Positions 9,051 through 18,061 of a stretch of 64,000 bases of DNA are shown here, in pieces (the stretch's first letter is position 1; each line of letters begins with the position of its first letter). The notes under the pieces are model-generated. The model saw only the letters and a list, made by a program, of their open reading frames with translations, was not told the DNA's origin and did not search any database. The translations under genes were made by a program, and so were the position numbers. Source of the DNA: Lysobacter dokdonensis DS-58 (GTDB lineage: Bacteria > Pseudomonadota > Gammaproteobacteria > Xanthomonadales > Xanthomonadaceae); the NCBI RefSeq assembly GCF_000770795.1, contig NZ_JRKJ01000016.1, forward strand, positions 117,812-181,811, given 5' to 3'.

Positions 9051-10628
9051 ATGCCCGCCCCCGCCACGACCGAGAGCGCGCTTCGCCGCGAGCTCTATTT
9101 CTTCACGCTCTACCGGGCGCTCGAAGCCGGCCTGCTGGCCCTGGTGGTGTTCAGCCCCTTCGGGGACTTCTTCGCGCAACCGCGCCTGCCGCTGCTCGGC
9201 GGCGTGGCGGCCTCGGGGTACCTCGTCGCGGCGCTGGTGCTGCTCTATACCGGGCGCACGGGCACGCTGAAGGTGCAGGCCCTCATCGGCGTGCTGGTCG
9301 ACATCGCCGCGGCCACGCTCGCGATCCATGCGCTGCCCAGCGCGGCCTCGGGCATCGCGCTGATGCTGTTGTTCAACGTGGGCGCGGCGGCGCTGTTCCT
9401 GTCGTTGCGCACCGGCATCGCCATCGCGGGGCTCGCGGGACTGGCGCTCATCCTCGAATTCCTGTGGAGCGCCGCCGAAGGCGTTCCGGCCCCGCGCCAG
9501 CCCGCCGAATTGCTGATGTACGCGATCAGCTTCATCGCGGTGGGCACCCTGACCAACCAGCTCGGCCGGCAGATGCGCGCCAGCGTCGCGATCGCCGAAC
9601 GCCGCACCGCGCAGGCGACCAACATGGTCGAAGTCAGCGAGCTGATCATCCGCCGCATGCGCACGGGCGTGTTGCTCGTCGACGGCGAAGGGGCGGTGCG
9701 ACTGGCGAACGAAGCGGCGCTGTTGCTGATCGCGGGTTCCCAGGGCGATTCGTTGAACGCGCTCTCGCCCGACCTCGACCGCCGCCTGCGCCGCTGGCGC
9801 CACGACGGCGTCGCGGACGAAACGCCGATGCAATTCGGCCCCGACCTCCCCGAAATCGTGCCGCGCTTCACGCGCCTGCTCGCCGACAGCGACCAATCGC
9901 TCGTCTTCCTCGACGACACCTCGCTGCTCTCGCGCCGCGCCGAATCGCTGACGCTTGCGACCCTCGGCCGATTCTCCGCGAGCCTCGCGCACGAAATCCG
10001 CAACCCGCTTGCGGCCATCAGCTACGCGACGCAGTTGCTGGAGGAGTCGAAGGAAATCCTCGACGCGGACCGACGCCTGCTGGAGATCATCCACCAGCAG
10101 ACCCATCGCATGAACGGCATCGTCGAGAACGTCCTCGGCTTGGCGCGCCGCGAACGCGCGCAGCCCGAATATGTCGAACTCGTGGGCTTCGCACGGCGCT
10201 TCATCGAGGAATACCGCACCAACCATCCGCTCGAAGGCGACACGCTGCAGGTCAGCGCCGACCTGCCCGCCGTTCCCGCGCTCGCCGACCCGCGCCAGTT
10301 GCACCAGGTGCTCGTCGCGCTCGTGCACAACGCGCTGACCTATGGCCGCATGCCGGGGGAACCGGCGCGCGTGCACCTGCACATCTCCAACGCGCATGGG
10401 CCGCAGGTCGACGTGCAGGACCGCGGCCCGGGCATCCCCGAAATGGTGGCCTCGCAATTGTTCCGGCCGTTCTTCACCACTTCGGGCCACGGCACGGGGC
10501 TGGGCCTCTACATCGCCCGCGAGTTGTGCCGCGCCAACCAGGCCACGCTGGAATACGTGGCGATGCCGGGTGGCGGTTGCTGCTTCCGGATCCGGCTGGC
10601 GGGCCCGCATTCACTGCTCCCCGCGTAG
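9051..10628 (+). CDS. pilS: PilS sensor histidine kinase of type IV pili
   Basis: PilS is the inner-membrane kinase that controls PilR and so pilin expression. The 525 residues start with six closely spaced hydrophobic segments (about 20-180), typical of PilS rather than a two-helix sensor. A PAS-like linker (195-295) leads to HisKA with H314 (SLAHEIRNPL) and a HATPase with VHNAL, DRGPGIP and GHGTGLGL. ATG 9051 gives the expected start, just before the first membrane helix; an in-frame TTG at 9042 is the nearest alternative. A TATACT sequence at 9009-9014 could be a -10 box, but I see no matching -35. pilR follows 51 bases downstream. Confidence 0.93.
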   Translation: MPAPATTESALRRELYFFTLYRALEAGLLALVVFSPFGDFFAQPRLPLLGGVAASGYLVAALVLLYTGRTGTLKVQALIGVLVDIAAATLAIHALPSAASGIALMLLFNVGAAALFLSLRTGIAIAGLAGLALILEFLWSAAEGVPAPRQPAELLMYAISFIAVGTLTNQLGRQMRASVAIAERRTAQATNMVEVSELIIRRMRTGVLLVDGEGAVRLANEAALLLIAGSQGDSLNALSPDLDRRLRRWRHDGVADETPMQFGPDLPEIVPRFTRLLADSDQSLVFLDDTSLLSRRAESLTLATLGRFSASLAHEIRNPLAAISYATQLLEESKEILDADRRLLEIIHQQTHRMNGIVENVLGLARRERAQPEYVELVGFARRFIEEYRTNHPLEGDTLQVSADLPAVPALADPRQLHQVLVALVHNALTYGRMPGEPARVHLHISNAHGPQVDVQDRGPGIPEMVASQLFRPFFTTSGHGTGLGLYIARELCRANQATLEYVAMPGGGCCFRIRLAGPHSLLPA

Positions 10629-10679
10629 CGGGACCGGGGGGCGGCGCGGTAATGTGTCGCCGGGGGGAAAGGGAGCCCG

Positions 10680-12101
10680 ATGAACGACCAACGCAGCGCC
10701 TTGATCGTCGACGACGAGCGGGACATCCGTGAACTGCTCGTCCTCACGCTGGGCCGCATGGGCCTTCGCACCGAGACCGCGTCGAGCCTCAATGAAGCGC
10801 GCGCGCTGCTCGCGGCGCACCGCTTCGACCTGTGCCTGACCGACATGCGGCTGCCCGACGGCTCGGGCATCGACCTGATTTCCGAAATCTCCGCCCAGTT
10901 CCCGCAGACGCCGGTGGCGATGATCACCGCCTTCGGCAACGTCGAAGCCGCGGTGGAAGCGTTGAAGGCCGGCGCGTTCGACTTCGTCAGCAAGCCGGTG
11001 GACCTGGCGGTGTTGCGCGGGCTGGTGAAGCACGCGCTCGATCTGCCGCAGAAGGGCGCGCGCCGCCCCGCGGGCAGCGCGCCCGCGAGCGATGCACTCG
11101 CGACGCGCCTGTATGGCGATTCGCCGGCGATCGTCGCGTTGAAGCAGACGCTGGGCAAAGTCGCGCGCAGCCAGGCGCCGGTGTACATCGCCGGCGAATC
11201 GGGCACGGGCAAGGAGCTCGTCGCGCGCACGATCCATGAGCAGGGCGCGCGTGCGACCGGTCCGTTCGTGCCGGTGAACTGCGGCGCGATCCCCGCCGAA
11301 TTGATGGAGAGCGAGTTCTTCGGCCACAAGAAGGGCTCCTTCACCGGCGCGCACGTCGACAAGCCCGGCCTGTTCCAAGCCGCCGACGGCGGCACGTTGT
11401 TCCTCGACGAAGTCGCCGAGTTGCCGCTGCCGATGCAGGTCAAGCTGCTGCGCGCGATCCAGGAAAAATCGATCCGCCCCGTCGGCGCCAACACCGAAGT
11501 GCAGGTCGACGTGCGCATCCTCTCGGCGACGCACAAGGACCTCGCCGGCCAGATCGCCGACGGGCGTTTCCGACACGATCTGTACTACCGCATCAACGTC
11601 ATCGAACTGCGCGTGCCGCCCCTGCGCGAACGCCTCGACGACCTGCCCGGCCTGTGCGCCGCGATCCTGCAGCGCCTCTCGGGACAGCAGGGCCGCGCGC
11701 TGCCCGCGCTGACGCCCGAAGCGGTCGCCGCACTGCGCGCGTATCCCTTCCCGGGCAACGTGCGCGAGCTGGAGAACATCCTAGAACGCGCGCTCGCGCT
11801 CGCCGAAGACGATCGCATCGAAGCCAGCGACCTGCGCCTGCCCGTGTACGGGCCGACGGCGACGTCGCAATCGGCGCCGATGCGCGACACCGTGCGCGAT
11901 CCGATGGTGCGCGACCCGCGCCAGGCCGACCCGCGCGACAGCATGACCAGCGCGCTTCCCAGCTACATCGAGGAAATCGAGCGCAACGCGATCCAGCAGG
12001 CACTCGAAGACAACCGCTACAACAAGACCAAGGCCGCCGCGCAGCTGGGCATCACGTTCCGCGCGCTGCGCTACAAGCTCAAGAAGCTGGGCATCGATTG
12101 A
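10680..12101 (+). CDS. pilR: PilR sigma-54 response regulator
   Basis: A 473-residue NtrC-family activator that turns on pilA with RpoN. The N-terminal receiver has phospho-acceptor D55 (LCLTDMRLPDGSG). The central AAA+ domain has Walker A GESGTGKE at 172-179 and the sigma-54 contact loop GSFTGA at 219-224. The C-terminal Fis-type helix-turn-helix (NKTKAAAQLGITFRAL) ends at residue 473. A strong ribosome site (GGGGGAAAGGGAG) precedes ATG 10680. The gene pairs with pilS upstream, and a good sigma-54 promoter precedes pilA 1.5 kb downstream, as expected for its target. Confidence 0.96.
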   Translation: MNDQRSALIVDDERDIRELLVLTLGRMGLRTETASSLNEARALLAAHRFDLCLTDMRLPDGSGIDLISEISAQFPQTPVAMITAFGNVEAAVEALKAGAFDFVSKPVDLAVLRGLVKHALDLPQKGARRPAGSAPASDALATRLYGDSPAIVALKQTLGKVARSQAPVYIAGESGTGKELVARTIHEQGARATGPFVPVNCGAIPAELMESEFFGHKKGSFTGAHVDKPGLFQAADGGTLFLDEVAELPLPMQVKLLRAIQEKSIRPVGANTEVQVDVRILSATHKDLAGQIADGRFRHDLYYRINVIELRVPPLRERLDDLPGLCAAILQRLSGQQGRALPALTPEAVAALRAYPFPGNVRELENILERALALAEDDRIEASDLRLPVYGPTATSQSAPMRDTVRDPMVRDPRQADPRDSMTSALPSYIEEIERNAIQQALEDNRYNKTKAAAQLGITFRALRYKLKKLGID

Positions 12102-13465
12102 TGGAAGGCGCCGACGCGGCGAAGCGCGCGCCGCGTTTCGGACTGATGCTCGCGTTGCTGGCGCTGCTCGCATTCGCGTTGCGCGAGCACTACGTGCTGT
12201 CGGCGATCGTCGCGCATCCGATCCGCGGCGACATCCGCGAATACGTCGCCTACGCATGGAACCTCGCCGAGCACGGCGTCTTCGGCAAGACGCCGCCGCC
12301 GATGCTCCCTGTGCCCGACGACTATCGCTCGCCCGGTTATCCGTGGCTGATCGCACTGGCGATGCGGGTCTTCGGCCAGGCACCCGCGTGGGACCTGGCC
12401 GGCCCCTGGTATCCGTGGGTGCTGCAACTGCAGGTGTTGCTCGGCACGGCCACCGTGGTCATGACCGCGTTGCTCGCGCGGTATTGGCTGAGCGCGACGT
12501 GGTCCATCGTGGCCGGCCTGCTGCTCGCGTGCTGGCCGCACCACGTCGCGGCGACGAACACCTTGCTCACCGAGGTCCTGTTCGGATGTTTGCTGCTCGG
12601 CGGGTTGCTCGCATTCGCCAGGGCGTGGACGACGCAGCGCATGCGGTGGTTCGTGGCGACGGGCGCGGTGTTCGCGTCTGCGGCGCTCGTCAATCCGGTC
12701 GCGCTCCTGTTCGTGCCCTGCCTTGCGGCACTCGGCGCATGGCACCGCCGTCGCCGGGCGGCCGTCGTCCTGCTCGCGGTGTTCCTCGTGCCCGTGCTGG
12801 CGCTGGGCGTGCGCAATGCCGGCCTTCCGGACCAGGGCAGCGGCGGCGACCGCGCCTCCCTCAACTTCGTGCAGGGCTCCTGGCCCGACTACCACGCCGC
12901 CGCCACGCGCCTGCGCAGCGGCGACCCGCTGGCCATCGCGGTCACGCAGGAAATCGACGCCGAGCAACGCACGCTGCGCGACGATCCGATCGCGGGCCTG
13001 CGGCGCATCGGCGCGCGCATGGCCGATGCCCCGGCCTTCTACGCGAAGTGGTACGCCGGCAAGCCGTGGGCCCTGTGGGGCTGGAAGATCCGCATCGGCG
13101 CGAGCGACATCGCCTTCCTCGAAGTCCAACGCTCGCCGTTCGAACGCATGGGCGTGCTGCGCGCGCTGCGCGTCGCGTACAGGACGCTCAACCCGTTGCT
13201 CACCACCCTCATGCTCGCCAGCGCACTGGTCCTGGCGTGGCGCGGGCTGCGGCACGCGGAGTCGATGCCCGCCGCGGCGACCGGCTTGTTGGCGGTCTAC
13301 CTCACGGCAGTGCACGTCGTCCTGCAGGCCGAGCCGCGTTATGCCGTGGCTTACCGCGGGATCGAGGCCGTGCTGGTGGTCGCGGCGCTGGCCTGGGCCG
13401 CCGGGAAAGTGCGCAAGCGGCCGTCGCTCGGCACGCTGAACTCGACCGGCCGCAAAAGGCACTGA
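12101..13465 (+). CDS. Polytopic GT-C type glycosyltransferase (family 39/83-like)
   Basis: The start ATG shares one base with the pilR stop (TGATG), so translation is probably coupled to pilR. The 454 residues contain about ten hydrophobic helices. A first periplasmic loop, GDIREYVAYAWNL (43-55), carries the acidic residue expected for GT-C enzymes, and DDYRSPGYPW (73-82) resembles the dolichyl/polyprenyl-phosphate-sugar transferase family that includes ArnT and PMT. Such enzymes move a sugar from a lipid-phosphate carrier to an acceptor outside the inner membrane. Its place between pilR and pilA suggests pilin or pilus-linked glycan modification; that is inference, and LPS modification is an alternative. 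Confidence 0.7.
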   Translation: MEGADAAKRAPRFGLMLALLALLAFALREHYVLSAIVAHPIRGDIREYVAYAWNLAEHGVFGKTPPPMLPVPDDYRSPGYPWLIALAMRVFGQAPAWDLAGPWYPWVLQLQVLLGTATVVMTALLARYWLSATWSIVAGLLLACWPHHVAATNTLLTEVLFGCLLLGGLLAFARAWTTQRMRWFVATGAVFASAALVNPVALLFVPCLAALGAWHRRRRAAVVLLAVFLVPVLALGVRNAGLPDQGSGGDRASLNFVQGSWPDYHAAATRLRSGDPLAIAVTQEIDAEQRTLRDDPIAGLRRIGARMADAPAFYAKWYAGKPWALWGWKIRIGASDIAFLEVQRSPFERMGVLRALRVAYRTLNPLLTTLMLASALVLAWRGLRHAESMPAAATGLLAVYLTAVHVVLQAEPRYAVAYRGIEAVLVVAALAWAAGKVRKRPSLGTLNSTGRKRH

Positions 13466-13470
13466 CAAGG

Positions 13471-13489
13471 CGCGTCACTTTCTGACGCG
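13471..13489. promoter_or_regulatory. Inverted repeat upstream of pilA (possible PilR enhancer site)
   Basis: CGCGTCA and TGACGCG form a perfect 7-bp inverted repeat around CTTTC. The repeat starts six bases after the stop of the GT-C gene and lies about 95 bases upstream of the pilA sigma-54 promoter, a normal distance for an activator site. There is no T run, so it is a poor intrinsic terminator, though termination is not excluded. Confidence 0.4.
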
Positions 13490-13582
13490 ATGGTCCGCCA
13501 GATCGCTGAAAAACCTCGGGAAAACGCGTGAATTCGTGATGGGATGCACCCTTGCTCCGATAACGATTTCAGCTGTCCCATT

Positions 13583-13598
13583 TGGCACACAACCTGCG
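13583..13598 (+). promoter_or_regulatory. Sigma-54 promoter of pilA
   Basis: TGGCACACAACCTGCG matches the RpoN -24/-12 consensus (TGGCACG-N4-TTGCW), with GG and GC at the required spacing. It predicts a start near 13610 and an untranslated leader of about 93 bases before pilA. The neighbouring PilS/PilR genes supply the matching activator. Confidence 0.85.
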
Positions 13599-13702
13599 TA
13601 TCCTTCGTGGCACGTGCACCGTTGCACGGCTGCCCGACGGATCCGGAAATGCCGGGCCTGAACGTGGCACGTGAAGTTCAAACACTCCTAGGGGATACAC
13701 AA

Positions 13703-14134
13703 ATGAAGAAGCAGCAGGGCTTTACCCTCATCGAACTGATGATCGTGGTCGCCATCATCGCGATCCTGGCCGCCATCGCCATCAGCCAGTACCAGGACTA
13801 CGTGATCCGCTCGCAGGTGTCGGAAGGCTCGGCGCTGGCTGACGGCGTCAAGACCGCCATGGCCGAATACCGCCAGAACACCGGCGCGTGGCCGGCGAAC
13901 AACCCGCAGGCCGGTCTGGCTCCGGATGGGTCGATCCTCGGCAACTACGTCACCTCGGTGAACGTCGGCGCCGCCAGCGGCCAGGTCCTCGTGACCTACG
14001 GCGGCAAGGCCCACGCCAACATCGACGGCGACACGGTCATCTTCTCGGCCATCGACAACGGCGGCTCGATCTCGTGGACCTGCCACCTCGGCTCCGTCGA
14101 CGACAAGTACCGCGCCACGTCCTGCAAGAACTGA
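13703..14134 (+). CDS. pilA: Type IV major pilin (PilA)
   Basis: A 143-residue prepilin. The short basic leader MKKQQG is cut by PilD before F7, and the mature N-terminus FTLIELMIVVAIIAILAA has the conserved Glu5 and the hydrophobic assembly helix. The globular part is short (about 115 residues) and carries two cysteines near the C-terminus (TCHLGSVDDKYRATSC) that should form the disulfide-bonded D-loop. ATG 13703 is chosen because the class III leader starts there; the frame is open upstream but covers the promoter. It follows a sigma-54 promoter and ends at a strong terminator. Serine and threonine residues in the globular part are possible glycosylation sites. Confidence 0.97.
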   Translation: MKKQQGFTLIELMIVVAIIAILAAIAISQYQDYVIRSQVSEGSALADGVKTAMAEYRQNTGAWPANNPQAGLAPDGSILGNYVTSVNVGAASGQVLVTYGGKAHANIDGDTVIFSAIDNGGSISWTCHLGSVDDKYRATSCKN

Positions 14135-14154
14135 TCCAGCAACACCGCAGTTCC

Positions 14155-14185
14155 CGAAGGGCCGCCTCGCGCGGCCCTTCGTTTT
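14155..14185 (+). terminator. pilA terminator overlapping the next gene's start region
   Basis: An 11-bp perfect stem (14155-14165 with 14171-14181, loop CTCGC) is followed by TTTT. It should separate the abundant pilA message from the downstream genes. The next reading frame begins one base after the T run. Confidence 0.9.
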
Positions 14186-14186
14186 G

Positions 14187-16160
14187 ATGCACCTTCGACA
14201 GCATCCGCAAGACCCGGGGCCCCATTTGCGATCCACCACCACCCTGCTGGCGCTCCTGGCCGCATGCGCGGCGACGTGCTGGGCGTACGCGGCCGGGTTG
14301 CACGGCGGGTTCCTGTTCGACGATTGGGTCAACCTCGACACGCTCGGGGCCACCGGGCCGGTCGATGACTGGGCCACGTTCTGGCGCTACATCACCTCCG
14401 GCGCCGCCGACCCCACGGGCCGCCCGCTCGCCCTGCTCTCCTTCCTGGTCGACGCGAACGACTGGCCCGCCGATCCCGCCCCATTCCTGCGCACGAACCT
14501 CGTGCTGCACCTGGTCAACGGCGCGCTGCTCTTCGCCCTCCTGCGGATGCTGGGCACCGCCATCTCCACGACGCCTTCAGAACGCACGGCGAACGCCCCC
14601 GCGCTGATCGCCGCCACCGCCTGGCTGCTCCACCCCCTGTTCGTCTCCACCACGCTTTACGTGGTCCAGCGCGAAGCGATGCTCTCGGCGCTGTTCGTCC
14701 TCCTCGGCCTGCTCGCCTACGGCCACGGGCGCCTGCGGTTCGCGCAATCGCCGCGCGCGGGTGTCGCATGGATGCTCGGCGGCCTCGCGTTCGGCACCCT
14801 GCTCGCGCTCGCGTGCAAGGCCAACGGCATCCTGTTGCCCCTGCTCGCCTGGGTGCTCGAGGCGACGCTCTTCGGACGCGATGGCGACCGGCGCCTGCGC
14901 ACGTTCCGCATCGTCTTCCTCGTGCTGCCGAGCGTCCTGCTGTTCGCATGGCTCGCCTTGCACTTCGCGCGTTACGCGCACGCACCGCTCGCCGCGCGCG
15001 ACTGGACCATCGCGCAGCGGCTGCTGACCGAACCGCGCGTGCTGGTCGACTACCTGCAACTGTTGTTCGTGCCGCGCGCGATGTCGAACGGGTTGTTCAA
15101 TGATGCGTATGCGGTGTCGACCGGTTGGCTGCAACCGTGGACAACGCTCGCGGCGTGGTGCGTGGTGAGCGCGCTGATCGCGGGCGCCATCGCGCTGCGT
15201 CGCCGCGCGCCGGCGGTGTCGGCCGCGGTCCTGTTCTTCTTCGCCGGGCACCTGATCGAATCCAGCGTGCTCGCGCTGGAGCTGTACTACGAACACCGCA
15301 ATTACCTGCCCGCGATGCTCGCCTTCTGGCCGCTCGCGCGTGCGCTGTGTGCATGGAAACGCCCGGCGTGGCAGCGCGGCGCGGTCGCAATCGCCGTGCT
15401 CGCCATGCTCGCCGCGACGACGCATGCGCGCGCGACTCTGTGGGGGCAACCCGATCGACTCGCGACCACGTGGGTCGCGCTCAACCCCGCCTCGCCCCGC
15501 GCGCAGGCGACCGCCGCGATGGCGGACATGAAGCGCGGGCGCGCGGACCTCGCCGAGCGCCGTCTTGCAGAGGCGGTCAAGGCGCATCCGCGCGACCTGC
15601 AACTGTTGCTCAACCTGGTCGATGCGCGTTGCCAGCTGGGCGGCGTGGATCGCACGCTGCAGCGGCAGGTCCGCGATGCGCTGCGCAACGGGCGCATGCC
15701 GCACGCGCTGGTGTTCGGCTGGATCGACAACGCGATGACCGCCTCGCCCTGCTTCAGCAGGCAGCACGCCGTGCTCGCCACGTGGATCGACCAGGCCGCC
15801 GCCAACCCCGCCATGCAATCGCCGCCGCGCCGCCAGGACATCGCCGCGCTGCGCGGCCGCCTGGCGCTGTCGGATGGCGATGCCGTCGAAGCGCGGCACC
15901 AGTACGACCTCGCGCTGTCGGAATGGCCGACCCCGCAAGCCGCCGCGCGCAACGCCGCGGATCTCGCGACGCGCGGCCATCTCGCGCTCGCGTTCGGACA
16001 TCTGGATCACTACGAGACCCTGCGCGCGAAACGCATCCGCCCGCGCGGCTTCGACATGCCGGCAATGCACGACACCGTGCTGGAACGCCAGCACTACTGG
16101 GACACCGAACTGCAGCGCCTGCGCGCGCGACTGGTCGCCGACATGGAGCGTGCGCAATGA
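14187..16160 (+). CDS. TMTC-like membrane protein with C-terminal TPR region, paralogue 1
   Basis: A 657-residue protein, the first of three tandem paralogues. About ten hydrophobic helices fill residues 20-415, followed by a soluble helical TPR-like region (430-650). The first loop carries GGFLFDDWVNL (FDD at 44-46), and a later loop has LYYEHRNYLPAM (EHRNY at 369-373). Both resemble the FDD and RxLYLPS-type motifs of TMTC/GT-C protein O-glycosyltransferases. Two cysteines of the C-terminal region (C482, C522) may pair in the periplasm. ATG 14187 abuts the pilA terminator and lacks a clear ribosome site; TTG 14226 is a possible alternative. Likely role, by inference: glycosylation of pilin or another exported protein. 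This copy is the most divergent, lacking the KES motif of the other two. Confidence 0.6.
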   Translation: MHLRQHPQDPGPHLRSTTTLLALLAACAATCWAYAAGLHGGFLFDDWVNLDTLGATGPVDDWATFWRYITSGAADPTGRPLALLSFLVDANDWPADPAPFLRTNLVLHLVNGALLFALLRMLGTAISTTPSERTANAPALIAATAWLLHPLFVSTTLYVVQREAMLSALFVLLGLLAYGHGRLRFAQSPRAGVAWMLGGLAFGTLLALACKANGILLPLLAWVLEATLFGRDGDRRLRTFRIVFLVLPSVLLFAWLALHFARYAHAPLAARDWTIAQRLLTEPRVLVDYLQLLFVPRAMSNGLFNDAYAVSTGWLQPWTTLAAWCVVSALIAGAIALRRRAPAVSAAVLFFFAGHLIESSVLALELYYEHRNYLPAMLAFWPLARALCAWKRPAWQRGAVAIAVLAMLAATTHARATLWGQPDRLATTWVALNPASPRAQATAAMADMKRGRADLAERRLAEAVKAHPRDLQLLLNLVDARCQLGGVDRTLQRQVRDALRNGRMPHALVFGWIDNAMTASPCFSRQHAVLATWIDQAAANPAMQSPPRRQDIAALRGRLALSDGDAVEARHQYDLALSEWPTPQAAARNAADLATRGHLALAFGHLDHYETLRAKRIRPRGFDMPAMHDTVLERQHYWDTELQRLRARLVADMERAQ

Positions 16161-18061
16161 GATCTTCGTGGCGCACCGTCGCGGCGGCGCTGGCACTCGT
16201 CGTGCTGGTCTTCGCCGTCTATTGGCCCGGCCGCGCCGGCGGATTCATCTTCGACGACCAGCAGAACCTGCAACGCAACGCGGCATTGCTGGCGGTCGAT
16301 GGATTCGACACCGGCAAGCTCGTGTCGGCGACGTTCTCCTCGCCGGAGAACAGCACCGTTGGCCGCCCGCTGGCGATGTTCACCTTCGCGCTGAACCACG
16401 CGACCACCGGTCCCGATCCGGTGCCGATGAAGTTGACGAACATCGCGCTGCACGCTGTCAACGCGTTGCTCGTCGCGGGGTTGGTGCTGCGCTTGCTTGC
16501 GCTGCCGGCGTTCGCGGGCGTCGATGCGACGCGTCGCCGATGGGCGGCCTTGTTCGTCGCCACCGCCTGGGCCTTGCACCCGCTGCACGCCACGGCGGTG
16601 CTGTACCTGGTGCAACGCATGGAAGTGCTTGCGCACACATGCGTGTTCGCGGGTTTGTTGCTGTACGTCGTCGGGCGCGCGCGCCAGGTGTCGGGGCGTG
16701 CCGGCGGCATGGCGCTCGCGTTGATCGGCCTCGTCGGCGGCACGGCGGTGGGCGTGTTGTCGAAGGAATCGGCCGCGCTGCTGCCGTTGTATGCGCTGTG
16801 CCTGGAGCTGTGCGTGCTCGGGTTCCGCGGGCGCGCAGGCGTGTCGCGCCCGGCGGTGTTCGCGTGGTCGGCGGTGGTGGCCATCGGCGCGGGTGTCGCG
16901 CTGTTCTGGTTGTTGCCGCGCGTCATGCCCGTGTATGTCGCGCGCGATTTCACGCTGGTCGAGCGCCTGCTCACCGAGTCGCGCGTGGTGTGGCAGTACC
17001 TGCAGTGGAGCGTATTGCCGACGCCGTCGTCGCTGGGCCTGTTCCATGACGACATCGCGATTTCGCACGGGTTGTTCTCGCCCGTCACGACAGTGCTTGC
17101 GGTTGCCGGCCTGCTCGCACTCGCAGCGCTCGCATGGTGGTTGCGCACGCGGCGTCCGCTGGCGGCGCTCGGCATTGCGTGGTTCCTCGCCGCGCACGTA
17201 CTGACCGGCACGATCATTCCGCTGGAATTGGCGTACGAACACCGCAATTACTTCGCCGCGCTCGGCGTGTGCCTCGTGTTCGCGGACCTGTTGTTCCTGC
17301 TGCCGTCGGAAGAGGCACGGCGCCGCGGCGGCGTCGCCATCGCGGTCGTGTTGCTCGTCACCTTCGGCGGAGTGACGGCGTTGCGCGCCTACGAATGGCG
17401 CGATCCGGTCGACTACACGTTGCGCGAAGCGGCCAAGCGTCCCGCATCGCCGCGCGCGCAGTTCGAAGCGGCGCGCACGCTGGTGCGTCTCACGCGCTAC
17501 GACCCGCGTTCCCCGTTGTTGCCGACGGCATGGGCCGCGCTCGAACGCGCCCGCGCCGTCCCCGGCAGCGGCGTGCTGCCGCACCAATCCGCCATCACGC
17601 TGGCCGCCCTCACCGGCGCGCCCGAGCCCGCCGCATGGTGGGACGAGATGAACCAGCGCCTGCGCACGCAGCCGATGGATTCGAACAACCTCACCGCCGT
17701 CGTGGCGCTGGGCGATTGCGCGGCCGACGGCCTGTGCCAGTTCCCGCCCGCGCGCATGGCCGCGCTGTACGAGGCCGCCCTCGCCCGCACGCCCAACCCG
17801 ATGGTGCTCGCCAGCGCCGGCAAGTACGCCCTGCACGTGCGCAACGACCCCGCCCTCGCCCTGCGGTTGTGGACGGAGGCGGTCGTCCGGGCGCCGAAGG
17901 ACGCACAATTGCGCTACAACCGCGCCCGCCTCCTGCTGGAGATGGGCGACCGCGCCGGCGCCCGCGCCGAACGCGACACCCTGGCGCACGCCGCCCCCCT
18001 CGCCAACCGCCCCCTCGTCGACGACCTCGACGCCCGCCTGCAGGACGCTTCGCCCCGATGA
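16157..18061 (+). CDS. TMTC-like membrane protein with C-terminal TPR region, paralogue 2
   Basis: A 634-residue paralogue whose ATG overlaps the previous stop (ATGA), so the two are translationally coupled. The membrane part (about 8-410) has GGFIFDDQQNL with FDD at 32-34, a WALHPLHA motif at 138-145, SKES at 202-205 and LAYEHRNYFAAL with EHRNY at 361-365. These are spaced as in TMTC/GT-C enzymes, where the first loop carries the catalytic acidic pair. The soluble C-terminal part (420-634) is helical and TPR-like, with a C-x5-C pair (C521, C527) that is also present in paralogue 3, suggesting a periplasmic disulfide. The function is inferred as a lipid-linked-sugar-dependent glycosyltransferase. 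Confidence 0.6.
   Translation: MRSSWRTVAAALALVVLVFAVYWPGRAGGFIFDDQQNLQRNAALLAVDGFDTGKLVSATFSSPENSTVGRPLAMFTFALNHATTGPDPVPMKLTNIALHAVNALLVAGLVLRLLALPAFAGVDATRRRWAALFVATAWALHPLHATAVLYLVQRMEVLAHTCVFAGLLLYVVGRARQVSGRAGGMALALIGLVGGTAVGVLSKESAALLPLYALCLELCVLGFRGRAGVSRPAVFAWSAVVAIGAGVALFWLLPRVMPVYVARDFTLVERLLTESRVVWQYLQWSVLPTPSSLGLFHDDIAISHGLFSPVTTVLAVAGLLALAALAWWLRTRRPLAALGIAWFLAAHVLTGTIIPLELAYEHRNYFAALGVCLVFADLLFLLPSEEARRRGGVAIAVVLLVTFGGVTALRAYEWRDPVDYTLREAAKRPASPRAQFEAARTLVRLTRYDPRSPLLPTAWAALERARAVPGSGVLPHQSAITLAALTGAPEPAAWWDEMNQRLRTQPMDSNNLTAVVALGDCAADGLCQFPPARMAALYEAALARTPNPMVLASAGKYALHVRNDPALALRLWTEAVVRAPKDAQLRYNRARLLLEMGDRAGARAERDTLAHAAPLANRPLVDDLDARLQDASPR

Noticed and set aside
7013..10732. 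A 1239-codon plus-strand frame across sucD, sucC and pilS
   Set aside because: It crosses genes on both strands and shows no protein family; both strands have well-identified genes in other frames.
13608..13626. A second TGGCAC...TTGCA match to the sigma-54 consensus upstream of pilA
   Set aside because: The distance between the GG and GC elements is three bases too long; the site at 13583 has correct spacing.
13544..13702. Upstream extension of the pilA frame from an earlier ATG
   Set aside because: It would span the sigma-54 promoter and destroy the short type IV prepilin leader; MKKQQG-F at 13703 is the proper start.
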